A stretch of DNA of 33,836 nt from Acanthamoeba sp. SK_2022b (taxonomy: Eukaryota; Discosea; Longamoebia; Acanthamoebidae), in NCBI GenBank assembly GCA_027943245.1, contig JANDJZ010000282.1:1-33836 (forward strand), read 5' to 3'. Below the pieces are notes generated by a model. The model was not told the DNA's origin. It was given only the letters and a program-made list of their open reading frames with translations, and did not search any database. Each line of letters begins with the position of its first letter. The stretch's first letter is position 1. This document shows positions 11,791 through 23,376 of the stretch, in pieces. Position numbers and translations under genes: made by a program.

Positions 11791-13375
11791 GATGCAGAAA
11801 AAGAGAGCAAACGCGTTTAGAAGAGAGAGGAGCTACCAGGTAAACGTCGGCCTCAGAGTCGGGCTCCGGTTCGTATTCGTCGTCGTCGGCGGCGGCGAAG
11901 CGCACGGCCTTGGGTGCGCGCGAGGTTGGCCTCCTGGACTGGTCGACAAAGTCGTCGAGTTCGTCGTCGCCGACGCGCATCGACACCTTGAGGGCGCGTG
12001 GGGGCGCCACCACTTGCACTCTGGCCACGCCGGCAGGTTCCTCGTCCTCCTCCATGTCTTTGCTGTCGGTCTGAATGAGGCGCAGCGTCTTCTCGCGATT
12101 CAGCTCCCTCGCGCTCATGTCCTTTTGGCTTGCCAGGAACACCTGGAGGCGTCGCGCGATCACCAATGAAATGGCGTGCAAACACAAAAGGTTAGCAAAA
12201 TCATCCATCATCCAGCACAGCATCAGTGATTAGCCTGCGCTGTCCCCCATGGAAGGCGCGGTGTACATTGAAGTCGGTCTCCTTGGTCCAGTAGGCGTTG
12301 GACTTGGTGAGGAAAGCGACGCTGGTGGTCTTGTGGACGGGCTGGGCGAAGGAGGAGCCCTCGTGCTGGATCTCGATCAACCTGCGGAACTCCTTCCAGT
12401 AGAGGAACTCCTCTTCCTCGCCGCTGGGCGTCTTGGTGGTCCGTTTGCGCGTGCGCGGACGCGAGCGCGAGGAGGTGACGATGCTGATCACCTCATCCAC
12501 CACCTTCTCCGACGGCACCTTGAGCTTGAGCCTGTTCTCTTCGAGGCCCTCCTTCATGAGGTCGATTACCTCCGATCGCAGAAGCTTGCCATCGTCCAGC
12601 TTATTGTACAACCGGAACATAACTGCGCGTAACACCAAACACTACGTTCAGCCATCTACACAGGTTATTTCGAATCAGGTGTGAGGCCAAGAAGAAGTAC
12701 ATCGGAGCTTGCGCTCGACGGTGGTGATCGGGCAGAGGAGCGGACAGGTTTGGATAAACTCGAGAAGCGAGATACGGCCTTCATCGTGCATGTCAAACAG
12801 CTGAAATAGGCGCCCACATAACCCACCCCCCTTCTGCACAATTTTGAGGAAGGTCAGGAAGTCAAGGTCACACACAACGCAACAGTTGCCTGGTTATTTT
12901 AATTTTTTACTGACTTAAATAATAAAAGAAATAAAACCAAAACCAAAACAGGTTCCATGTGGCCTCACACGTAAAACCGAAAGTGCCCCGGCCAATCAGC
13001 ACAAATAAAGTAATAAAAATAATAAAAGGAAATGTATAGGTGGCGACCAAACCCAGGTACCTTGAGGTTGAGCAGTTCAGCAAGCTCGTCGCGGGTGATG
13101 TCTACGCCGGCGGCCTTTTCCGCCCACTCCTCGCTCAAGTTGCAGCTGCCTCCCATGGACAGGGCACGGTAGCCTGTGGACCCCTTCTTGCCGCTGCCAC
13201 GGTTGGGAGCACGGCCGGCCTTGCCTTTGGCCGCTGGCGACACCGCGCTGTGGTACCGGTCGACCAGGCGTTCGCGAAAGTCGTCGAGCGGTGGCGCTGC
13301 TACACCCCCCTCCAGGTCGATGAGGGGCGCCAGCAGGCCCTCCATTGTTGGCTCTCTCCGCGCACGGGCTTTCAT
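7934..13375 (-). CDS. EF-hand NADPH oxidase (NOX5/RBOH-like)
   Basis: A long gene with many exons on the minus strand, ATG at 13375 and TAG at 7934. It encodes a transmembrane flavocytochrome that passes electrons from cytosolic NADPH through FAD and two haems to oxygen, making superoxide. The N-terminus is soluble. EF-hand-like loops lie at about 12810-12740 (LFQLFDMHDEGRISLLEF) and 12625-12560 (RLYNKLDDGKLLRSEV); both are imperfect, so calcium control is probable but unproven. The membrane part runs from about 11000 to 9490. Haem ligands are the pair in FHKIIACVIFISAIAH (about 10375-10330) and those in YTHHLFVVYYVLFAGHG (about 9635-9580). The FAD motif YHPFTLTS is at about 9255. The NADPH motif GAGIGVTPFISIL is at about 8710, and VFWMVNDQESFSWF at about 8610. 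The C-terminal block FYCGPDGL ends in FVWHKEKF. Intron contents include (TG)n at 11729-11786 and (CACAA)n near 10000. Exact exon edges in the middle EF-hand-to-membrane region are uncertain. Confidence 0.9.
9985..10068. repeat. (CACAA)n / A-rich tandem tract in NADPH oxidase intron
   Basis: Seven or so CACAA units followed by CAAA units and a poly-A run, all in an intron of the NADPH oxidase gene. A related CAAAA/A-rich tract lies at 9700-9752. Confidence 0.85.
11729..11786. repeat. (TG)n microsatellite in NADPH oxidase intron
   Basis: A pure GT/TG tract of about 29 units between two N-terminal coding blocks of the oxidase. Confidence 0.95.
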
Positions 13376-13880
13376 CTGCAGTTTTAGTTAAATTAAACCG
13401 CCGGTAAGCTTCTCAGTGTCCTGGTTCAAGGACAACAAAGAAATGGTACTTGCGGAGCACAGAATGATGTTTCAGGTTTGTACTACTCACCCTTGCGGCT
13501 GCTCGCTCGTGGTGTGCCCGCTATCTCTCGCGGCAAATAAACTTGGGGAGAATGGGCGACGGAGAGGGATCACTCCGCGCTTGAAGTGAAGGCAGCAAAA
13601 GGCGCCGCCGAATTACGACCGGTTCAGCCAATTTCTTCGATTACACGCCACCAGGATAATTACGCCGGTAATTTCTTGAATCCCGGTTGCCATGTGGCGC
13701 CAAAACTCCGTGCTAGTTTGCAGTTGCGCGCTTGCCAGTGGTGGCTGCTGGGGTACACGGCGAGGGCCTGCCAGTTGGTGGGAGCAGATCCTGCTCCGGC
13801 TGCGGCGGCGGCGACAGAGGTAGAGAGCAGGCTGGTCGGCAACTTGCAGTATGTGGGCCTCCCCAAAAAGGAGGCGCGCG
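13376..13880. other. Intergenic region upstream of the NADPH oxidase
   Basis: About 500 bp lie between the NADPH oxidase ATG and the end of the LMBR1-like gene, both on the minus strand, so this holds the oxidase promoter. I see no convincing gene here. A small extra 3' exon of the LMBR1-like gene in 13660-13880 cannot be excluded, because that stretch stays open in one minus frame. Confidence 0.4.
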
Positions 13881-14219
13881 TCAAGCGGTCTTGGGGTGCC
13901 ATGTGGCGGGGGACCGGGGCAGCGTGGGTGATCGCACGGTGGAGAGGAAATGGCGACACGACGCCACCGAGGCAACGAGAAATGCGATGCAGTAGCACGC
14001 GGCAAACCACGGGTCGCGGGCGTACGACGCGCAGCCAAAGGCGCCCATGAGATCGAGGCGCGACAAGCCAAGCAGATCTACCACCTGGCAGGCACACACA
14101 CACACAACACCGCACGCACGCACATACGATCATGTGGGCGGGGGCCTTAGCATCAACCCCCCCCCCGCGGCGCAGAGCGGAAAGACAGGCGCCGCGCACT
14201 ATGAAAAACAAAAACAACC

Positions 14220-14284
<65 letters not shown>

Positions 14285-14650
14285 AACAACTATAACGGTG
14301 GTCGGTGTTTGTACCACGGGGAAGGAGGAGGCCATGAGCACCATGGCGCCCGTGTTGGCGACCACGCCGGCCATGGAGGTCTTGCCCACGACAGGGCGTA
14401 GTCGGCCCAGCCCTGGTGTGCCAGGTGTGGCAAGTGAGGGGGAGGGTGAGTAAGCAAGTGGGTGAGGGAGGGAGCGCAGCAGAGAGGCCGGCGCAGGGGC
14501 AGAGAGGAGACGCACCGGGCAGGGCGTAGAACCCGAGCAGGATGGAGGGGATCAGGTACACCACCGCGCTGCAGTCCAGCAGGGTGCCGAGGGCGGACAG
14601 GGGCGCAAAGGCCGTCACCTGTCGCTTGGCCAACGCGAGCCGGCGTCAGC

Positions 14651-14717
<67 letters not shown>

Positions 14718-16592
14718 CAGTGGCCAGTCCAGCCAGCGCGCGCGCGCAGGCGGTCTCTCTACCGTGCTTTGCCGAAGCTGAGCTGCCAGCGTGGGGATGA
14801 TGGCGGTGAGGAAGAGGCCCACGAGCAGGTGGAGAGCCACGCGGATGACGATGTAGCCGGCGAGGAGGGACATGGCCAACCCCAGCAGCAGCGACGCGGC
14901 GTAGGCGAGGTAGGTGAGCACGACTCGCCACCGGGTCGACGCCGCCTCGTGCCGCACCTGCGCGTCGCACGAGTCGAGCCTGTGCAGCAGCGAGATGGTG
15001 ATCTCCGGATCCAGCTGGCGCTCTGCGCCGGCAAACGCAACGGAGCGATGGCCGCGGCCAGACGAGATCAGGCCGCCGGGGAAAGAGGAAGATCCAACGA
15101 TGGAGATGCGGTGAGAGAGGGCGAGGTACCGGCGAGGTGCACCCGTAGGGCGGTTCGTTCGAAGGGCAAGGCCGACGGGTGGATCAGCGACGCCTTGCTG
15201 CGCGAGAGCGCTGGTCCTCCTCGGACTGGGTCGCGTGTTAACCGTGTCGCAGCGCCGTGGAAAAGGAGAGATGAGCAACGGCGATCGGCGGGGAGGGCAG
15301 CGGGTGTTTAGGGGGGAGGGGGGGGAGGTGCACCGTTGCGGGCGAGCTTCGTTGTGTAGGAGGCCAGACGCAGCACGCCCAGAGGGGCCGTGCCCAAAAA
15401 GAGGAGGGAGCCCAGCATCGAGATGAGGGAGTAGGAGAAGATGAGGTACTGGCATCATCATCACGCCACCAGAGGTGAGAAAAGAGGTGGCGCCAAGAAC
15501 AGAGCAGCCGGCGATTGGGAAGGGCATGGGAGGGGGGGGGAAGGCAGGTATACCTGGGAGGTTGGGAGGGAGAGGGAGTTGTAGAGGAGGTAAACGAGGC
15601 CGGCCAGCATGGAGGACACGAGGGCAAACACCACGCCTGCTTCGTAAAGGCGGGCCAGGGGGCCCTTGCCGCCCAGTCCTTCGGCCTCGTAGTAGAAGTA
15701 GGCCAGCGGGAGGATGAAGAACAAGCTCAAGTTGGCGCCCCAGAAGATCTTGTTCCACAGCCCTGCAACGCCGCCACATGATAAATAAATATAAATATAA
15801 TAATAAATATAAAAATAATAATAATAAATTTATTTGCTGTGCAGCCCGTCAGAGGAGGAGAGTAGTACCGAGAATGAGGTTATAGCTGATCCACTTGACG
15901 TACCAGACGTCCCCGTAGGAGGCCATGGCTTCGTGGCCCAGAATCGTGAAGGGCACCAGCACCATTGCCCCGAACGCCACAGCCAGCCCCACGGCGCACA
16001 ACACCAGCCTGTAGTGATCACCCACCCGCCCACATGATGAGCGGAGCACACGTGGCTGAGGGAGATGCCCGCTGCCGAACCACAAGTCGCCTCACAGGGG
16101 AAGGAGGGCAAGCGAGCGAGAGAGAGAGAGAGAGAGAGAGCTACGTACGGGATGTGTGATCGATCCTGCTCCTCTGCTGCACAATGGCACAGGCAACAAT
16201 AGTAAACACACACCACAAGGCATCCCCCACTGACGGTCAGCTGGCGCAAGGGGGAGGGGGAGAAAGGCACAAGAAAGGCAGCGCACCATCACCAGGATAG
16301 CGGAACCGGAACCGACGGAGAGTGAGATGTGAGGCCACATAGAGCCCCAGAAATACCACCAACGTCAACTGGCGCCAGTATTGCACCACATGTGAGGGGG
16401 CGTAGGACACCATTAGTAGGGAAGGGGGAAAAAAAAAAGGAGAGTGGGTCTTACAATCCACTCGCGTATGAGGGCGTTGAAGGCCTCGTCTGCTTCGCTG
16501 GGAGGCTCGGGGCGGTAGGAGAGGAGCAGCGGATCTGCGGCCGAGTTGCGCAGCCGCAGCGGATCGCCGCCACCGGGCGGTACCTGCGACAT
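13881..16592 (-). CDS. LMBR1/LIMR-like multi-pass membrane protein
   Basis: First exon 16592-16455 (46 codons, MSQVPPGGGD...ALIREWI), followed by a GTAAGA donor. The order of conserved segments follows human LMBR1/LMBR1L: TM1 WRQLTLVVFLGLYVASHL (about 16375); then AVAFGAMVLVPFTILGHEAM (about 15960), which aligns with LMBR1's GAVLLLPFSI-EI-LS; then NLSLFFILPLAYFYYEAEG (about 15730-15680); then YSLISMLGSLLFLGTAPLG (about 15430-15370); a long cytoplasmic loop; then TYLAYAASLLLGLAMSLLAG (about 14910). Near the end is GLSRLDLMGAFG (about 14060), matching the LMBR1 'FDLLGDFG' block, and a final TM about 14000. The family comprises lipocalin-receptor-like plasma-membrane proteins with about nine TMs; the role in protists is unknown. 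Introns hold (CA)n at 14652-14716 and (CAA)n at 14221-14285 (plus-strand view). The C-terminal 20 residues to the stop at 13881 are tentative. Confidence 0.85.
14221..14285. repeat. (CAA)n trinucleotide tract in LMBR1-like intron
   Basis: About 21 CAA units. They are intronic because the surrounding conserved LMBR1 blocks lie in other frames on each side. They read as Gln or Cys/Val runs only in shadow frames. Confidence 0.95.
14652..14716. repeat. (TG)n microsatellite in LMBR1-like intron
   Basis: A pure TG tract of about 32 units between the exon ending near 14760 and the next one near 14640 (minus-strand gene). Confidence 0.95.
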
Positions 16593-16796
16593 GTGCGGCA
16601 GGGCAGGCCCACTGCGGGGCAAAGGTTTTTGTTTTGGGGTTGAGCTTTCAAGTTGGCAAAAAAAATGAGGCGATCTTGGAGAAACGTTTTTCGTGTGAGG
16701 AAAAGAAAGAAGAAATTGTAGATAAATCAAGCTTGGGCAAGGGGGGCTAACGCGGTGCGCCAAGCGAGTGCAAGGGTACAAGGGGGCGAGGCCTTC

Positions 16797-19340
16797 TCAG
16801 ACGGCGTCGCCATGAACTCGGAAGCGATAGACGCAGGTGAAGTCGTCGTGTCCGTAGTTGGAATAGACGGCAAGCTTCACCACGCCGAAGCTCTGCTCCG
16901 CTTCTGGTTGGACGAGGAAGGTCTGCACCTGACGTCCGTAGATGTCGTAGCGGTAGTCGCCCAACAGCACGGCCTGGCTGTCATCTGCAGCCGCCGCCTT
17001 GTCGGCATAGCCCTGCGCGCGCAGAAAAGCACAAGGCACCTTAGTTTACTCCTCGACACACAACGCGAAAGAGAACAGAGCTCGAGCGTTTGCGATATAT
17101 ACCCAGACTCGGAAGTGCTGAGGCGCGCTCCTAAAGTCGCGAGCCACGCCGCGGGAGATGTGGTCAAGGGAAAACGCGGTGGGCTTGATGCGGCGAGGCA
17201 GCTGAATCGTGGCGTTGCCTTGCTCGCCCGGGAACGCCCAGCAATGGCCCATCACCAGGCTTGGCTATTACGAAGAGGAAACGCACGAGAGAAGATGAAC
17301 CCCTCACGTCTCCCTGTCGCGGGGAGGGAGAGAGAGGAGGGAAGCCGCAGGCGGAACCGTACCGTCAGGAGTGCCGAAGGAGGCTCGCCCACTTGGCCGA
17401 GAAGGTGTCCGAGGATGGAGCTGCCGTAGCGGTCAGAGGTGTAGGCATGAAGGATGCGTGCGCCAGCGGCGCCGAGTGCCCAGTCGGACATGTTGAGTCG
17501 ATCGGCGGCAAATACTTCAAGCTCCCTCTGGATGAGCTCGCGCACTCGATCCTCTCCGAGCGACTGCGCATCCACGACGCGCTGGTTCGCGTTGACAAGA
17601 CGCACCACCTCGCGCAATTGTTCATCGCTCAGGGCCATCGCGGTGGTCGGCGTTTGCGACAAGCGCATTGCCTCGGCCTGTTCCCTCTTGTCGAAAGACT
17701 CGCTGAGCTCGCTCACGCGGCGCTGGAGGGAGTCGAGCTGGTTCTGAAGGCTTCGCTTGGCTTCCTCCGACCCGTCGTTTCCGCTCTTCACCTCGCGAGT
17801 GAGACGCAAGAGCTCCGAATCCACTTTAGCTTCGAGTTCTTGCAGTTCCTGGACCAACGTTGAAGCGCCACGGGATGAGATGATAGACCATCACTTGACC
17901 TGTAGCCACCTAAACGCTCGATGGGAGGAGGGAGAGTGCTACCAGGAAGAAGGACTCATCGACAGCGGCGGTGGCGGCAGGAGCGGCAGGCGCAGCGGTG
18001 ACGGTGGTGGCAGCGTGGAGGCGGGCGCGTAGCGTAGCATCCACCTTGCCCAGCTTGTCGCTCAGCTGCTGTAGCTCCGATTCCACTTTGGCCTCGAGCT
18101 CTTTCAGTTCCTGCGTACGCGTGGATGTTGGTCAGTCTACTTGTTGGCCCGGATCGGACAAAATGAGAGGAAACTTGTCTCGGCACCTTGGAAAGGGAGT
18201 CGTCGGCGGTCGCGGGAGCGTCGAGGTGAGTGCGTAGCATGGTGTCCATCTTGTTCAGCTTGGCGTCGAGGTACTGCAGGAGCTCTTCCTTGCTTCGCCG
18301 TTTCAGTTCTTCCTTGTCGGCTGCGAGCTCTATGTTGATCGGCGGAGACCACACCGGGGTGAGAGTGGAAGTGAGTTCCCGCGAGATGAGCCCACCGCGC
18401 AAGGCAACACCCAGCATCGCAAGCAGACGCGGGCGGGAAAAAGATGGAGGCGCGCACTCTGCATGACGCGGGAAAGGGTGTCGTCTTGCTTTTTGGACAG
18501 CTGCTGCTCGACGAGTCGTTTGATAAAGACCTCGACATTGAGAGGTAGCCTGTCGTCGTGGTAGATGGTGGTGGTCGAGCCGCCGGGCACCACCACGACG
18601 TCGGGCTTTGTGACAGGCGCCGCCACCTCAACGACGGTGGGTGTGGGCTGATAGAAGTAAAGAAGCAGGGCCACTAGTAGCGCCCCGAGCACTCCATACC
18701 TGTATGTTTTCTGCAAGGCACGTCCAACGTAGTAGGTTGTTAGGCGCGGTGCGTCTGGGCAAACACGGCGCCGACACGTTAGCTGTAGGAGGGGGAGGTT
18801 CAGAGCACACGAACCGTGGTCCAGATCTTGTGAGCAATGTTGGCAGCCGCGGTGAGAAGGTAGCATATGGTGAGCAACATGGTCCACACCCGCCGCAGCC
18901 ACTTGCGTGCCGAGCTTTCAGTCTGGCTGGGCTCCTTGAAGAGCGTTGGCTGCTCCTCAACCTTTTCCACATACTCTGCAGGGACTTCAAGGAGGGTCAG
19001 ACACTTTCTCTGCCCCCGAGCACCAAGATCGCAGGGACTTACGCTTGCTGGGCAGCTTCCTCTCTTCAATCAATTCATCCAACTCTGCGAAGTCTTGATT
19101 CTGGTTGGGGATCTCCTCGAGCGTGCGGGCATAAACCCCAGCACCCTCGGCAGGCTCAGCATTATCCTCTGCTTGCTGAAAGTGGAGACCAAAATCTGAA
19201 TTGGCGGGCTGCTTGCGGAGGCGGTAGTGGTACACACGCGGCAGGCCACCGCGGCTTCTAGAGGTCCTGTGAGAAACAATCCGTAAAAACTGGGCCCGTA
19301 ATTAAAATTGGAATCCGGTCGTTACGTACAGGGAAGACAT
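16797..19340 (-). CDS. SUN-domain inner nuclear membrane protein
   Basis: Exon 1 is tiny: ATG at 19340, MSS plus two bases, donor GTACGT. It joins in phase to the exon starting at about 19268, giving MSSLTSRSRGG. Two hydrophobic segments follow, at about 18895-18840 (WTMLLTICYLLTAAANIAH) and about 18700-18655 (VLGALLVALLLYFY). Next come three coiled-coil modules (about 18320-18190, 18115-18010 and 17857-17640). The C-terminal SUN domain lies at about 17490-16797, with CWAFPGEQGNATIQLP, SLDHISRGVARDF, APQHFRVWGYA, LGDYRYDIYG and SNYGHDDFTCVYRFRVHG. These match the SUN1/2 blocks CWAF, HI, APK-F-V-G and TC-YR-RVHG. SUN proteins sit in the inner nuclear membrane and bind KASH proteins in the perinuclear space as part of LINC complexes; the coiled coils drive trimerisation. 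It is divergent with the ITFG1-like gene. The stop is TGA at 16799-16797. Confidence 0.92.
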
Positions 19341-19533
19341 CTTGCCAGCGTAAGGAACAGGCTGCAAGGTCGCAAATGCAAATTACAGGCCCAATTTGTT
19401 GCTTCGTTCTTTTGGCGCGAAGTCGCCCTGAAAAAAAAGCCCATGTTGTTTGCAATGCCAAGCATGCTGATTTTCTCCTGGAGCACAGGTGGAAAAATAA
19501 TGGGAAAATGAACATTTTATACAACTAGAAGAG
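19341..19533. promoter_or_regulatory. Divergent promoter region between SUN and ITFG1-like genes
   Basis: A 193-bp gap separates two head-to-head start codons (19340 minus, 19534 plus). It must contain both promoters. No TATA box or named motif is convincing. Confidence 0.4.
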
Positions 19534-22500
19534 ATGTTGACGGCAAGAGCCTGCTGGGGTTACGTTGGGCTGGTGTCCTGTCTCGTTGTGCTCCTTGGTA
19601 CTTTGTGCGCGCAATGCATTCTAGCTCTCTTTTTCTGTGCTGAACAGCAAGGCCGGCGTAGCAGGTGGGTTGGTTGACGCAGGTGGGTTGGGCCACACGC
19701 TCGGGGGCTTGCTGCAGCCTGAAGTAGACCACGGGCCGTCTTTCTCCACATCGGCCCTTCACTCAGTTGACCTCAAGCTTTCTGTTGCTTCGGGCCTGCT
19801 CAGCGCTTTCGGCGACTTCAACTCTGACCGCTTGTGCGTCCTCCCTTCCTCGCGCCCACCCCTCCCACAATCTGGGCCTGGGAGGTGTCATTAAGAAGCC
19901 GCCGTGCGTGTATACACAGCAACGACCTCTTCATACTCTCCGACGATCGTCGCTCTGTGAGCGTGTGGCTGTGGGATCATGGTGCTTTGCCTCTCATTCC
20001 GATTTGGCCTCGTCATTCGCGTCAGTCAATGCTTGACACTAACACTAGTGCAATGATGACAACCATCGTCGATGGCCATTTGGTGGGCACACGCACAGAT
20101 GACTACGAGTTCCGTCAGGCAAAGAAGGCGCGCATAGAGTACGGGAATGACACCATCATCAGCAATGTAGTCGGAGCTGATTTCGACTACGATGGTCGGC
20201 TCGACCTCCTCGTATCCGGTCCGCTCGCCAATGGCTCTCATTTCCTCGACATCCATTTCGGCGACTACACATCCTTCCGTACGCCGTCCTCTCTCTCTCG
20301 TCTCTCTCCTTCGTTCGGTTGACCCCTCCAGTCAGGGCTCACCATGCTAGAGGGCTTTCTCTCCCTCTCTCCCTTCTCCCTTCTCCAGTTCGTAAGGTCG
20401 AGTTGCCGGCCGCAATCGGGGAGGTGCTGGTACTCGACGCCAACGGGGACCTACGTCCAGACCTCTTTGGCACCGTGGCCGCCTCCAACGCTCTAGGCTT
20501 CTGGATCAACCGCCACGACGCCGCCACCTTCGACATGTGCGCCTCCCCCCCAAATAACACTCGCTCCACCCGATGCTCGCTCCAGGACTCACCCGAACGG
20601 TATACCCGCGGGCTGCAGCGAGCTGCAGGAGACCGCACTGCCACGCCAGCTAGCGGGGCAGCACGGGGCGTCTTTTGCCGACATGGACGGGGACTGCCGG
20701 GCCGACCTCGTCCTGCTCGCCTCCGATCCCTCCTCGCCCGGGTCGTCGTCGTCGGTGTTTATGGAGATTTGGCTGAACGGGCCCGCCGGCTTTACGCTGG
20801 ACAAGCGCATACTTCTCCCGCCCGGCGTCCTCCACTACGCCCTGAGCGACTTTGACGGGGACGGCACGCTCGACGTGCTCCTGGCCGTGCGCACCGACAG
20901 AACAGTGCCCGATCGGCTGCTCATCGGGCACAACCGCCAGATGCCCCTCTGCGCTCGCCCCTGGGACACGGCCGGCTGTCGGCACGCCACGCACCTCTGC
21001 GTCGCCGACCCACACTACCTCGGCAACCTTTCTTTCACCCTCGGCGCCTTCTCTCAAGTGTCCACGCTCGAACTGCCCAGTGCGCCTCTCCTCCTCCTCC
21101 TCCTTCTTCTCCTGCTCGTTGCTTTCGTGGATGGCTCGAGAGTCTATCCCCCCTCTCCTCCCCTCCCCCGGGCACCTGACTGCGGCGTGTCACACTGGCC
21201 AGGCTCGAAGAAATTGTACGTGCGCACGGGATTGCCGCTTGGCATCCACGTGGGCGACTTCAACTTGGACGGCTACCCGGACCTCCTCGTGCCCGTGGCC
21301 GACGCATCGAGTGCCAACGCCAACAAGGGCCGCATCGAGCTTTGGGAGAATGTTCGCTGTGTCGGGCCCCTCTGTCCTGGTATTGCCCCCCCCCCTCCAC
21401 TGTTCCACGCTTCCACCGTGCCGCCAGTCGTACACGCCACGCCCTCTCGGCGCGCCTGCAACTGACGCCTCGCGTGCCGACGGTGCACAACTCCCAGACA
21501 ATGGGCGCTCCTTCGTTCCCGTAACCGAGGGCACTGGCGCACTCACGAGTATTGCCAACGCTCACTCTGCTGCCTTCTTCGACTTGGACGAAAACGTACG
21601 TTATGACGTTTGTCGGTTCGGGTGTGGGGCTTTGTGTCCAACCCCCCCCCCCATTTGGCCTCAATGAGCGGAGTCAGCTTACGCACTTGTCGCTCACGTA
21701 GGGCTCGCTGGACATACTGGTGTTGGTCGACGATGGCACCCGCTCGGGCCAGCGCACGGTGGGCGTATACAACAACTTCCAGGTCGACGCCTACTTTCTC
21801 AAGACTCTCGGTCAGCCCCCTCCCCCCCGCAACCTGTTCCCTCCCCAGTGTCTCCTCCCCCCTCCAGTGCGCCGCGATGGTCTCTCACAACGCGGCGACC
21901 CCTCATCTCGGCTCTCGTGAAGGCTTGAACGGAGTGTGCGTCTCCTGGTGCAGCACCGATCCCAAATTCCCCAACCCCAAGGTGACCCCCTCCTCACCTG
22001 CACCTGCGCATGCACGGCGTTTGTTGCCCCCCCCCTCCTCTGCTCGCGCTGACTGACAGTTGTCGTTATCAGCCCTACGGCGTCAACCAGGCCGGCGGGG
22101 TCTTGTAAGGCTCCCTCCTTTCTCCACCTTGGTCCACGCGACATGATGACCGTGATGGTGTAAGTAGCTCATGAGGGTGTGTTGGCGCGCAGCAAATTCA
22201 CGGTGACGGACTTGAGCGGCACCAAGAGGGTCAGCACGGGCACCCAACTGTCCCGGTCGGGTCGGCTCTCTCTTCAGACGCCCTACATCGTGTTCGGTCT
22301 TGGCCGCACCTCCAACTACATCGAGGTTCGCTCCCGCCGACGTGTGCCTCTCCGTGTGGGTGGTCAACCTTCGCCTCACCACCCTCCCGATTGGGCTGAC
22401 ATGTCCACAGGACTTTGCGTATGCGGTGCCCCTCCACGGGTCCCAGCACTACAACTACTGGATCACCATCATCCCCAACTCCCAGCTCGTCGCCATTCCA

Positions 22501-22898
22501 CACGAACCCACACGACCCGACACGTGTGCACCTTTATCTTTCTCTCTTTCTCTCTCCCCAGTTCTTTCTGTTTGCTTGCCTGTTTTATTATTATTATTAT
22601 TATTACTACTACTACTACTATTATTACTATTATTATTACTATTGGCTACCGCACAACCTAACTGGCAGTGCATGACGTGTGGTGGTGTCCAACACAGCTG
22701 GCAGCTGGAGCTCTACATCAACCCGTCGGGGATGACATTGTGGGTGATCCTCGCTGTGGCATCATGCCTGATCCTGCTCGGCCTCGTCATTTCCCTGCTC
22801 GAATGGCGCGAAAAGGTGTGACCCCCCACATGGCCTCCTGCACGCTACGAATGGACCCCCTCGCTCACATTCGTAATCGCCTTGTGTGCGTGCGATGT

Positions 22899-22963
<65 letters not shown>

Positions 22964-23040
22964 CTCGTCTGGCCCCACAGAAGCAGGACGAGCAGCTGAA
23001 GAAGGAGAACGAGAAGATTTTCTCTTTCTCTCCGCTGTGA
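19534..23040 (+). CDS. ITFG1/TIP-like FG-GAP type I membrane protein (T-cell immunomodulatory protein homologue)
   Basis: ATG at 19534 begins a hydrophobic signal peptide (YVGLVSCLVVLLGTLCAQ). The ectodomain is a chain of FG-GAP/integrin-alpha-like calcium loops: AFGDFNSDR (about 19810), ADFDYDGRLDLLV (about 20180), LDANGDLRPDLF (about 20435), ADMDGDCRADLV (about 20680), SDFDGDGTLDVLL (about 20850), GDFNLDGYPDLLV (about 21255) and FFDLDENGSLDIL (about 21580/21702, split by an intron). The family-specific C-terminus follows: PYGVNQAGG (about 22076), LQTPYIVFGLGRTSNYIE (about 22275), WITIIPNSQLV (about 22460), then the TM after NPSGMTLW (about 22725-22800) and a charged tail ending FSFSPL at 23040. 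Order and spacing match animal ITFG1, a beta-propeller surface protein tied to adhesion and PP2A-related processes in animals. Several clean phase-matched introns were checked: 19834-19919, 20280/20391 and 20534/20586. The signal-peptide intron (about 19596-19681 or nearby) is uncertain. A (TG)n lies in the last intron. Confidence 0.9.
22588..22641. repeat. (TTA/CTA)n tract in ITFG1-like intron
   Basis: Trinucleotide TTA and CTA repeats between the IIPNSQLV exon and the exon carrying the C-terminal TM. Confidence 0.85.
22900..22961. repeat. (TG)n microsatellite in last ITFG1-like intron
   Basis: About 31 TG units followed by a pyrimidine stretch and the CACAG acceptor for the last coding exon. 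Confidence 0.95.
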
Positions 23041-23376
23041 TCGTTCCCCTTTTCTTTGTTGATTTCTTTTGTACACAGAGCTTTTCCAACATGTTTTTTC
23101 AAACTCCGAGCTCCGAGGGGAGTGGCGGACAACGACCACCGTGACAAACCCTGCCACTCGGCGCCGGTGCCCACACAACATGTTGCGTGGTAGTCTTTTC
23201 CGTAGACGAGCTGTCACCCCGGAGCCGCCTTGGTGCGCGGGAGCTTCCATGCCTCACTTCACTCCCCTTCGTTCTTTTCCACCGACCAGCTAGAGAGCGC
23301 GCGAGAGAGAGTGGACACATCCTGCCAGGTGCCTACTCTACTCTACCTTCTGCTGCCCCCTCCTTCCATTGTGGAC
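23041..23376. other. Intergenic region between ITFG1-like and homeobox genes
   Basis: About 335 bp between two plus-strand genes. It is pyrimidine-rich near 23330-23370, just before the homeobox ATG. No gene or RNA is seen. Confidence 0.4.

Noticed and set aside
13660..14289. Long open frame with poly-Cys start opposite the (CAA)n
   Set aside because: The poly-Cys is the microsatellite in a shadow frame. Conserved LMBR1 blocks lie in other frames on each side.
22900..22961. (TG)n tracts as telomeric repeats
   Set aside because: They lie inside introns of intact genes and lack a G-rich telomere-type unit.
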